Shown: piece after piece, positions 6,661 to 14,223 of the stretch | How the letters are laid out: each line of letters starts with the position of its first letter | Numbering within the stretch: the stretch's first letter is position 1 | From: a virus | Virus record (IMG/VR): IMGVR_UViG_3300017776_000220 | Span: 1 to 22,376 of that record | Reading direction: 5' to 3' (one strand) | DNA length: 22,376 nt | Notes under the pieces: model-generated | Database searches by the model: none | The model's input: the letters and a program-made list of their open reading frames with translations, nothing else | What the model was told of the DNA's origin: nothing | Program-made: the position numbers and the translations under genes

Positions 6661-6699
6661 CAGTTACAATTCAGTTTTAAGTACATAAAGGAGATTGAT

Positions 6700-6870
6700 A
6701 TGGGTGACTACAACAAGGGCTACAGAACCTTGACAGTCGATCTAGCAACCTACGAGTTATTGCAAGAGATTTGTTCTTTAGAAAGAAGAAAGAAGATTGA
6801 TCAAATCCGTTTAATGGTGGAGACCAATCACAAAAAAGTAATGCAACAGCAAGAGGGGGAAGCTGTATAA
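6700..6870 (+). CDS. Ribbon-helix-helix-like small regulator 1
   Basis: 56 residues from the ATG at 6700, which has AAAGGAG 6 nt upstream; an ATG at 6649 lies inside the promoter and lacks a site. Residues 9-15 (RTLTVDL) fit the DNA-contacting beta strand of Arc/MetJ/CopG proteins, followed by two helices (ATYELLQEICSLER and KKIDQIRLMVETN) joined by a short basic turn. Such proteins act as dimers that insert a two-stranded sheet into the major groove and often bind phased repeats cooperatively. It is transcribed from P3, whose -35 overlaps an operator-like motif, so autoregulation is likely. The fold call is from pattern only. Confidence 0.65.
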   Translation: MGDYNKGYRTLTVDLATYELLQEICSLERRKKIDQIRLMVETNHKKVMQQQEGEAV

Positions 6871-6883
6871 CTAGGAGACAATT

Positions 6884-7123
6884 ATGTTAGCAGGACATTT
6901 TCCTAAAGATATTGTCAAAGAAATAAAAGGCTCACAAAGAGTTGAACAGGACATTACTCCTATAGCCATTGATAAGCATTTGTCTGATCAGTTGTTTGCA
7001 CTTGCCAGTGCGAAGAATAAATGCCCAAGAAAGATGGCTGAGTATTTTATAAATCTAGGAGTGCAAACTTCTAAGTTTTATGGGAATACAATGAATGTTC
7101 AGTTTGATGTAGATCAGCTTTAA
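6884..7123 (+). CDS. Ribbon-helix-helix-like small regulator 2
   Basis: 79 residues. TAGGAGA precedes the ATG at 6884; the gap after the first regulator is 13 nt. Residues 24-30 (DITPIAI) look like a ribbon-helix-helix beta strand, then helix A (DKHLSDQLFALASAK) and helix B (PRKMAEYFINLGVQ), with N- and C-terminal extensions. It is clearly different in sequence from its neighbour, so it may bind another site or form a mixed partner. Its stop is 1 nt from the stop of the converging late operon, with no terminator between. Confidence 0.6.
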   Translation: MLAGHFPKDIVKEIKGSQRVEQDITPIAIDKHLSDQLFALASAKNKCPRKMAEYFINLGVQTSKFYGNTMNVQFDVDQL

Positions 7124-7124
7124 T

Positions 7125-9374
7125 CTAAGTTAGAGAGCCAATCCCTGAAGAACCCATAGCTAGGCGTTCAGCCAACTCTCGGTCTTTTGGATTGGGTAAG
7201 ATCGTTTCAGATAACATATCCTGTGGTCTAACAGCAGTAGCAGGTGGAACCAGTGGGATGTTTGATGGTTGGAAACTCTGTAGTGCTGAGTCTAGTTGTG
7301 AGCTAAGGTTGTCTCTTCTCTCCACCTCTCTTTCAAAAGCTTGACCTTCGTATGGCTGTTCTTGTGGCTCAGTCACACCTTCCACAGCTTCTGCACCACC
7401 TCTTGTCACTGTTTGCTTAATACCAAACTCAAGCGGAGCAAAGTAATCATAAGCTTTGTTTATAGTATTTACAGCATCAGGATCAAATAAAGCATCAGTC
7501 AATGCACGGTAGTATGTATCAGCCTGTGTCATTGCTATTCTTTTCATAACATCATCACCAAAAGTACCTGTAACCAATCTGCCCGGTAACCTTATGGCAG
7601 AAAGCAATAGACCTAAAGACTTAGAACCAATCCCCTGTGCCTCATCAACTAGTTCTTTTTCCATTATCATTAACGGTTTGGTTGGGGAGCCTGATTTGGC
7701 GACTGAAAATGATTTGTTCATAATATCCACAAGCTTGTAAAAGTTATCAAACTCTTCAGGCTCCAATATTTCCTCCATCATTTTCTTAGTGTTGCCTTGC
7801 AAGAAATAGTTTTTAAATTGTGGCAACCCTTTTTCTAATAAAGCCTCTTTAGTAACTTTATCCAACTGTTGTAATAAAAATTCTTTTTTTACATCTTGAA
7901 AAACCACAGGGTCGACTGCTTGTAATATTCTTTTAGAGTTTCTTAAAGATTGAGCAGAAACATTTGGATTAAAGAATGTTTGCAAGGCTTTTGCAGATTG
8001 CTCATCTCTTATAAGTTTCGACATTCTGCCAATTGCACTCTTTTCTACCAATTGCAATGGTCCTCTTGATGGGTCATATACTCTTCTTGCAAGATTGTAT
8101 AATGGAGTTGCTTCATCCATCAAAGCAGTCATATCATCTTTAAGATTAATAATAACTTTTTGTGCGTATCCACCTGTATTGGTAATCAGATCATTAATTG
8201 ATCCTGCTCGTCTACCATGTATAGCCATAAGGTCAGTTATAACCTCACCGTTTGCATCAAATAATAAATCTTTAAACTTAGTAATAGCCTCTACTTCATT
8301 AGGGTCTAGCTTTGGATCAGCAAGTTTTGCGTTTATTTTTTCTATAATTTCATTTGTGTTTATTTGAAATGGCTCGTCAGAATTTTTAATTGTGTCGTAA
8401 ATTTTACCTGCACGCACCTTTCTTCTTTTGGCTAGCTCGTCTATAGCTTTTTTAGACGCTTCTTGAACCCTTCTTCCTATATCACCGCCTTTACCTGATC
8501 CGATTTCAGATGCAAAAACTTCAATAGCTTCTCTTACTTGACTGGCTCTTGAGTTGTAAAAATTATATATTTTGTCAGACTCAGGCTGTCTTGTAAGAAA
8601 GTATTGTATGTTTTGAGCTTTAGTTGCCAACACATCTGCCTCAGCAGGAGTTAAATCAATGCCCAGTTTTTTTGCTTCGGCTATGGTGTCAGCTTGATTT
8701 AATCGCAAATTCATAATTTTTTGCAAAGCATCTTTTCTACCAACAAATTTATTAAATACTTGCCTTGTCTTGCCAACACCAAAAGGTATGGCTGAAAAGC
8801 CACTTGAAATTAAAAGGTCTTTGCCTGCGGCTACTAATTCTTCAGGAGGCATGTTGTAAAATTGATCTATCATCAACTCTCTGCCACCTCTAGCCACACC
8901 ACCGACAACCACATTACCTGCAAAACCACCCATTGCGGTATTGCCCAAAACTATACCAAGTTGTGCCAATGGATGTTTAGCAGGAGATGTAACTGCTTGG
9001 GTTAAGCCTCTTTGAAATCCTCTTTTTGCCCCCTCTATACCACCAACAACATCAGCCATAAATGTGGTGGCAGGAACTAAATTAGGTTGCACATACTCTC
9101 CAAAAACACCGACATCAGTTGGTGAAACAAATTCTTTTTCCAAAGTACCATCATCGTTTCTATAAACCAATTCACCGTCTTTGAACTGATATCGATACGA
9201 TGCTAATGGGTCATCAGGAAATCTTAAAGATGCTAAGTAATCAATCTTTGCATCATCGTCAAAGAACATGTTGGCTCTTGTTTTTTTTGTTACATACTCA
9301 GTTTCTAGGTCTTGTTGTTTGTTGGCTAAATTTCTTAAGCTCTCTATTTGTGCATCATATTTACTTTCAGACAT
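7125..9374 (-). CDS. Large internal virion / DNA-ejection-type protein
   Basis: 749 residues, last gene of the late operon. It starts with an acidic, helical region, then two Gly/hydrophobic segments near residues 135-165 (LAQLGIVLGNTAMGGFAGN) and 180-202 that could insert into a membrane. A long helical charged body follows, and an end rich in Pro, Gln and Ser. Size, position after the tail genes and a membrane-active stretch fit the internal core or injection proteins of podoviruses. I see no lytic transglycosylase motif. It starts 2 nt after the upstream stop, with only a weak site, so it is probably coupled. Role inferred from context. Confidence 0.6.
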   Translation of the reverse strand: MSESKYDAQIESLRNLANKQQDLETEYVTKKTRANMFFDDDAKIDYLASLRFPDDPLASYRYQFKDGELVYRNDDGTLEKEFVSPTDVGVFGEYVQPNLVPATTFMADVVGGIEGAKRGFQRGLTQAVTSPAKHPLAQLGIVLGNTAMGGFAGNVVVGGVARGGRELMIDQFYNMPPEELVAAGKDLLISSGFSAIPFGVGKTRQVFNKFVGRKDALQKIMNLRLNQADTIAEAKKLGIDLTPAEADVLATKAQNIQYFLTRQPESDKIYNFYNSRASQVREAIEVFASEIGSGKGGDIGRRVQEASKKAIDELAKRRKVRAGKIYDTIKNSDEPFQINTNEIIEKINAKLADPKLDPNEVEAITKFKDLLFDANGEVITDLMAIHGRRAGSINDLITNTGGYAQKVIINLKDDMTALMDEATPLYNLARRVYDPSRGPLQLVEKSAIGRMSKLIRDEQSAKALQTFFNPNVSAQSLRNSKRILQAVDPVVFQDVKKEFLLQQLDKVTKEALLEKGLPQFKNYFLQGNTKKMMEEILEPEEFDNFYKLVDIMNKSFSVAKSGSPTKPLMIMEKELVDEAQGIGSKSLGLLLSAIRLPGRLVTGTFGDDVMKRIAMTQADTYYRALTDALFDPDAVNTINKAYDYFAPLEFGIKQTVTRGGAEAVEGVTEPQEQPYEGQAFEREVERRDNLSSQLDSALQSFQPSNIPLVPPATAVRPQDMLSETILPNPKDRELAERLAMGSSGIGSLT

Positions 9375-9376
9375 AA

Positions 9377-10741
9377 TTATGAACTCAAAATATTTTGTAT
9401 TTTTTGGATTTCTTCTGCTTTTTGCGTTGGACTTAAACTGTCATCATTCTCAATGTCTTCAATTAATTTTGTAGCTCTGTCATTAAGTTGGTTATTGACA
9501 GCCCGTTGTGCAGTTACACTTGTATAGCCTTTGTTTACTTCGCTGTAGTTTTTGTCATCTTTGATGGACTCTAATTCTGCAAACTCTTGTTCGTCAAAAA
9601 GAGGGTTTGCACCCCTAAACTCTGATTTGAATGAAGCTAAAGCTCCTTGTATCTCAGCAATTGATGCATTTGCTTTTGCTAACTCTATAGATTTTTGATT
9701 CCACTGTTCGTTAAATTTTTCTGATCTTTCTGCAATCCTATCTAGGTAAGTTAACATTTTCATAAAACCTTCGTAGGTTGCACCCAATGTAGGTGATGCT
9801 CTTAAGAACATGTCCATTTCTCTGTTTGAAATAGCACCCTTGGTTTTACCAACCAAAGCCATAGCAAAACTTGTACCAAGCTGTCCTAGCAATTGTTGAT
9901 CAGATAGCTTGCTTATATCAATAATATTACCAAAACCCAAATCAACCAAAGCAGTTCTTATGGGTGCGGTGAATTGTTCTACAGGTCCAAAACCATCAGG
10001 ACCTAACTCCTCTGCCACTGATCTAGCGTACAGAATTTGATCTCTCACTCCAGTTGCTCCATCGGCTTCAACTTGCCAAGTTTGTTCTGTTTTGGCTATA
10101 TTTTTTGCTCTTTCTTTATCGAGATCACTGGCGTTACCCATGTCAATGTTGGTCACGCTTTGTGGTGATTTGATTTCTACACCACCATTTGCAAGTATTG
10201 TGCTTACCTGCGGATCATTGTGATAAAAGGTTTGTTCTATTTTTTCACCTGATTCGTCTTGATATTGCAATGTTACTCTTGGTATTTCTTTGTTAGCCAA
10301 ATCAATTAATTTTAACGAGTAGTCATTTAAAAACTTTTTCGCTGATTGCTCGTCTTCTGATGCCATTTCGATAGCTTTCATTGCTACAGCTTGTTTTTCT
10401 TTTCTTTTAGATTCTCTGCGTTTTTTTATTTCGGCACTTAACGCTTGAAAGCCCATTCCAACGCCTCGACCCAAAGATGGAAATTTTTCTGCCTGTTGTG
10501 CAAGTATGTTTGAGCCAACAAGAGAAGCAGCTTCATATCCTGTTACTGGAGGCTGTTGGTTTATAAATGGCGAAAGCCTATCTTCATACTTTTCAACGCT
10601 AGCATCAAAATCAAAAGTTTTTGGGGTCATAAGACTAGCTAGTGCGTCTAAACCAGTCGGTGTTCCTGTGGTTGGAGAAGATGGATCGCCACCCTCTTGG
10701 TAACCCATTAACGATGACAAACCTGTTCTGCTCATTGGCAT
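9377..10741 (-). CDS. Internal virion-type structural protein
   Basis: 454 residues, joined to the upstream gene by a TAATG overlap. The N-terminus has SLMGYQEGGDPSS, a short GG motif also seen in other late proteins here. A basic helical stretch around residues 103-117 (AEIKKRRESKRKEKQ) begins a likely coiled coil, and the C-terminal 130 residues are helical and charged. No enzyme motif. The position, between the Gln-rich and 749-residue proteins, suggests part of the internal core or ejection complex. Confidence 0.6.
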   Translation of the reverse strand: MPMSRTGLSSLMGYQEGGDPSSPTTGTPTGLDALASLMTPKTFDFDASVEKYEDRLSPFINQQPPVTGYEAASLVGSNILAQQAEKFPSLGRGVGMGFQALSAEIKKRRESKRKEKQAVAMKAIEMASEDEQSAKKFLNDYSLKLIDLANKEIPRVTLQYQDESGEKIEQTFYHNDPQVSTILANGGVEIKSPQSVTNIDMGNASDLDKERAKNIAKTEQTWQVEADGATGVRDQILYARSVAEELGPDGFGPVEQFTAPIRTALVDLGFGNIIDISKLSDQQLLGQLGTSFAMALVGKTKGAISNREMDMFLRASPTLGATYEGFMKMLTYLDRIAERSEKFNEQWNQKSIELAKANASIAEIQGALASFKSEFRGANPLFDEQEFAELESIKDDKNYSEVNKGYTSVTAQRAVNNQLNDRATKLIEDIENDDSLSPTQKAEEIQKIQNILSS

Positions 10742-11895
10742 TATCCGTATGTTCTATATTGTGGTGGATTCATAAAGCTACCTAAACCACCAAGTGCTGA
10801 TAATCCAACTCCTAAGCCTGTTTGCAAGGCTGATGGTTGAACTCCATAAGTTGTACCAATCTGACTAAATCCCGCAGGGACACTTTGTACAAACGGTAAC
10901 AATGATTGCATTTGTTGCATTGGGGCTTGTTGTTGCATTAATGCATTTTGTCTTGATGCGTCTAATTGTCTTTGTTGTTGTGTCTGTGTCATTTGACCCA
11001 AACCTAACTGTCTTTGTATGTCAGCTTGAGCGGCTTGTTGTGCTTGTGTGCCAAGACCCATTAATTGTCCGCCAAGACCTATTTGTCCTGCTGACCTAGC
11101 CTGTGCAAGGCTTCCAATGCCTGATGATAAATTTGCAAGATTTTGTTGTTGCCTTTGAGTTTCGCCCAAAGCCACTTGTTGAGCCTGTTGATAGCCTCGG
11201 CTTCTAAGCCCACCCAAAGCCTCTCCCAAGCCTCTACCGAGAGCCTCAGTGCGTTCTTTTGCACCCAATCTAGCTCTTGAGCCAAAGGCTGATTCACCGC
11301 CTCTAGCGATGTCAGAAGCTCTAGCTGATATGTCAGCCATGGCTCCCCTTTCAAGTATATCTTTTCTTGTTTGGTCAATAACCTCTTCTTGATAGGGGTC
11401 ATAAAATTTTGAAATGTAAGTTCTTTCTTCGCCTTCAGGTCCAATCATTTTTGTTGGATCATAGCCAATGTCTGCATATTCCCTTAACAATTGTTCTGAT
11501 TCGTCTAAACCTCCGAGCCTTCGACCTGTTGCAACTCCCTCTGCATCAACTTCTTGTCTTCCAAACAAACTTTCAAGACCTTGACCAAAATATTGTTCTG
11601 CACCTTTTTGTGTGTCTGTTCCAAACAAGTAAGGGTCTTGAACGCCAATCTTTTCTCTTGATAAGCCAATGGCTTTTAATTGTTCAGGAGAAAGTCCTGC
11701 AATCTTTTGTGGCACGACAACTGGGTTGCCTTGCTCGTCATAAAATGTTCTCTCCGAAGCTCTAAATGCTTGTTGCATAAAGCCCGGTGAGTAGCTAGAA
11801 GTACCCGGTATACCTGATCCAAAGAATAATTCTCTTGTAGTAGGGTCTAGGGTTCTAAACTGTTGTTGAATATCTGTTGCGATTGGTTCTGCCAT
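10741..11895 (-). CDS. Gln/Gly-rich virion protein, possible ejection protein
   Basis: 384 residues, TAATG overlaps at both ends. The first half is mixed and charged (YDPYQEEVIDQTRKDILERG). From about residue 185 it becomes low in complexity with many Ala, Gly and Arg, then a Gln-rich stretch (QMTQTQQQRQLDASRQNALM). The end is Gly/hydrophobic (GLGVGLSALGGLGSFM) and could contact membrane. The make-up suggests a flexible helical rod. No family named; late structural by context. Confidence 0.6.
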   Translation of the reverse strand: MAEPIATDIQQQFRTLDPTTRELFFGSGIPGTSSYSPGFMQQAFRASERTFYDEQGNPVVVPQKIAGLSPEQLKAIGLSREKIGVQDPYLFGTDTQKGAEQYFGQGLESLFGRQEVDAEGVATGRRLGGLDESEQLLREYADIGYDPTKMIGPEGEERTYISKFYDPYQEEVIDQTRKDILERGAMADISARASDIARGGESAFGSRARLGAKERTEALGRGLGEALGGLRSRGYQQAQQVALGETQRQQQNLANLSSGIGSLAQARSAGQIGLGGQLMGLGTQAQQAAQADIQRQLGLGQMTQTQQQRQLDASRQNALMQQQAPMQQMQSLLPFVQSVPAGFSQIGTTYGVQPSALQTGLGVGLSALGGLGSFMNPPQYRTYG

Positions 11896-13913
11896 TATGC
11901 CATGTTCCCAAAATGTTCCATTAGTTTATACATAACTCTAGTGCCTGACTCTCTTGTTGGCTCTCCGTTTGGAGTTAGCGTTAGTATGCCATTGTTATTG
12001 TTGACATCAAAAGAACCTGCTCCTCTTACAGCCTTGGCAGTCATTACAAACTCACCGTCTGAAAGCATTGCAGGAATGTCGTCTGATGTCTCAGTGCCTG
12101 CTCCATTGATTTGTCCATCTCTGACAGGAAACTCTTCTACATTGATAGCAACATCCATGTCACCGCCCTCTGCCATAGCTACGACACCACCATCAGCAAA
12201 AGCCATAATGCCACCGTATCTTGCGTTTCTTGGCTTACCACCGCTTAGTGCAGGCATGCCTTCAGGGTTTAGACCAAACTCTACACGAGATGGCATTTCT
12301 GCTCCTGTTCTACGAGCTATTTCTGCTTCTATGTTATATCTACCCAGTGGGTCCATTTGTGTAAGTGGAGTTAAGGGGACACCTTTTTGATCTTTGGCTT
12401 CTTCATAAGCCAACTTACCAATTAAGCCAGCAAGTCCTGCAATACCTAATTTACCCATCATGCCAAGACCGCCTTGATCGTCTTTAGCAAAAAGACTGCT
12501 ACTAGAAGGGTCTGTTTGTCCTTTTAAAGTGTCTTCTATGCCCTTTATGAAAGAAGGGGTTTTAGTTCCTCCAATAAAACTACCGCCTTGTTGCAATGCT
12601 TTTACTTCTTCGGCTGACAATGTTTTTCCAGTTTTAGTGTTTACATATTCAACCTCGCCAGTTTCATAGTTGTCAAATGCTTGTATATCTTCAGGTAGGG
12701 TTTGTTCACCGCCCATACCAAACAAACCTGTAATGCCTGAGCCGAATCTACCGCCCTCTAAACCTTCTTGTGGTTTAAACAAACCACTTACTGTATCTAT
12801 TGGGCTTGTAACTAAATTTTTAATTCCACTGCCAATAGCACCCGGTATAGCTTTAAAAGATTCGCCTAAGCCACTCAAAAAGCTACCTTTGCCTGCTTCT
12901 TTAATAGCACCAAAACTATCTCCAATTGAGGGACCTGTTCTTAAAGGTCCTGCAACAGACAATAAAGCCAAGGGATTGGCTCTGCCTTTAGCTACATCAT
13001 ATACAGTGCTTGCAGTATCTATTAAAGCTGCTGGTGCTTGCCAAGGACCCGGTACAAACTTAGCTACCTTAGCCACTGGCTTGATAACTTTGTCTTTTAC
13101 CTTTTTCCAAGTTTTAGACAGCCAACCAAACTCTTGTAATCCAGTTTGAGGATTAATTGATGCAATGCCACCTAGCTGACCTGTTGAATCTACTACTCTG
13201 CTTTTTGGGTCTATGCCCATTTGCATCATGGTTTCTTCTAACATATCAGATGCTTGTGGATTTGCCTCTAACACAGGGGCAGGTATTACAACCTCACCTT
13301 CTGCAAGATGACCCAAGGTAGTGTCATCCATTCTTCCTGATTCGGCACCAAGTTTTAATAATGGATTGCCTGATTCTTCTGCTTGTTGTTGTGCGTTAAA
13401 TTTTAATAACTGGGTAATACCTTCATCAACTTCACCGCTAACTGGCATCATTCTGTCTTGTAAAATTTCTTCTTGAATTTCTTTGGGTGCGACTTCTTTT
13501 ACAGTTTGCACAAATGCGTCTACATCCATGCCTGTACCCATTTCGTTAAGTATTTCTTGTTGAGCTTGCATCGACTCAGGTGAGTTCTGCGGATATGTCA
13601 TTATGGCTCTAACTTGTTGTTCAAAACCAAGATCAACCAATGGTTGCATCACACTTGTGTCTACATTTGCCATCATTGGGTCTTGTACACCACTTAAAAG
13701 AGCTTTGTTAATTCTTACCATGTCGTTGTCAGACATAACGCCTGAACCTATAGTGTCTCTGCTTGGCATCATATCCATCAAAGGACTGCTAGCATTAAAG
13801 GATGGTCTTCCCTGATTGAAGTTCATACTTGCCTGAAACAAGGGAAGAGAGTCAGGTCTTTCCATGTCTGTTAAAAGGTTTTGAACTCTGTCTGTTAAAT
13901 TTAATTCTGCCAT
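11895..13913 (-). CDS. Large virion protein with duplicated DGEFV-type motif
   Basis: 672 residues. The N-terminal 150 residues are helical, Met- and Gln-rich. Residues ~201-214 (GHLAEGEVVIPAPVL) and ~613-629 (DDIPAMLSDGEFVMTAKAV) are two versions of the motif found near the end of many tail and tape-measure proteins. Between them lie a basic helix (WLSKTWKKVKDKVIKP, ~264-279) and a Gly/Ala/Pro-rich hydrophobic middle. AMAEGGDMDVAINVEEF near 579-595 is typical of large marine podovirus structural proteins. It sits directly after the stabilisation-protein block (1-nt gap). A tail or internal structural role is likely. Confidence 0.6.
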   Translation of the reverse strand: MAELNLTDRVQNLLTDMERPDSLPLFQASMNFNQGRPSFNASSPLMDMMPSRDTIGSGVMSDNDMVRINKALLSGVQDPMMANVDTSVMQPLVDLGFEQQVRAIMTYPQNSPESMQAQQEILNEMGTGMDVDAFVQTVKEVAPKEIQEEILQDRMMPVSGEVDEGITQLLKFNAQQQAEESGNPLLKLGAESGRMDDTTLGHLAEGEVVIPAPVLEANPQASDMLEETMMQMGIDPKSRVVDSTGQLGGIASINPQTGLQEFGWLSKTWKKVKDKVIKPVAKVAKFVPGPWQAPAALIDTASTVYDVAKGRANPLALLSVAGPLRTGPSIGDSFGAIKEAGKGSFLSGLGESFKAIPGAIGSGIKNLVTSPIDTVSGLFKPQEGLEGGRFGSGITGLFGMGGEQTLPEDIQAFDNYETGEVEYVNTKTGKTLSAEEVKALQQGGSFIGGTKTPSFIKGIEDTLKGQTDPSSSSLFAKDDQGGLGMMGKLGIAGLAGLIGKLAYEEAKDQKGVPLTPLTQMDPLGRYNIEAEIARRTGAEMPSRVEFGLNPEGMPALSGGKPRNARYGGIMAFADGGVVAMAEGGDMDVAINVEEFPVRDGQINGAGTETSDDIPAMLSDGEFVMTAKAVRGAGSFDVNNNNGILTLTPNGEPTRESGTRVMYKLMEHFGNMA

Positions 13914-13914
13914 A

Positions 13915-14223
13915 TTAACTCGTTGTAACTGTTACGGAGCCTACTGCCCCTGTTCCACTCACGCCACTCAAATATGTTTGGTGACTATATAAATCACGAA
14001 AAGCATTCCCGTCATACGCTTGGTGAATCTCTAGTGTCGTATTAAACACTATATCACCTGCTATAAAGTTCAGTTCACCTAATTCGGATTGGTTGAACTG
14101 CGGGGTTCGATTAGGGTCGAACTGTCCTAAGTTTAACTCAAGTATCCTGACTAATCTATTAAAAACATCAGGTGTTACTTCGTCTAAAGCCTGCGGTAAC
14201 CTTGTCGGTAATAGCTTTGCCAT
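13915..14223 (-). CDS. Small virion-associated hypothetical protein
   Basis: 102 residues, coupled to the stabilisation protein by TAATG. The first 40 residues are helical (LPQALDEVTPDVFNRLVRIL), and the rest beta-like, ending GAVGSVTVTTS. A similar VTVT end occurs in the zinc-ribbon protein at 18248-18565. Small proteins of this kind follow the stabilisation protein in many marine podoviruses. Function unknown. Confidence 0.65.
   Translation of the reverse strand: MAKLLPTRLPQALDEVTPDVFNRLVRILELNLGQFDPNRTPQFNQSELGELNFIAGDIVFNTTLEIHQAYDGNAFRDLYSHQTYLSGVSGTGAVGSVTVTTS

Noticed and set aside
7125-9374. Lytic transglycosylase or lysozyme domain in the 749-residue protein
   Set aside because: No E-S or GxxQ catalytic pattern seen; hydrophobic Gly-rich segments only.
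11863-12390. 175-codon plus-strand ORF antisense to the 672-residue virion gene
   Set aside because: No ribosome site, composition (Pro/Ser/Leu-rich) reflects the opposite strand, and the minus-strand frame is longer, coupled and recognisable.
12670-13149. 159-codon plus-strand ORF
   Set aside because: Shadow of the Gly/Pro/Ala-rich part of the 672-residue protein; no start signal.
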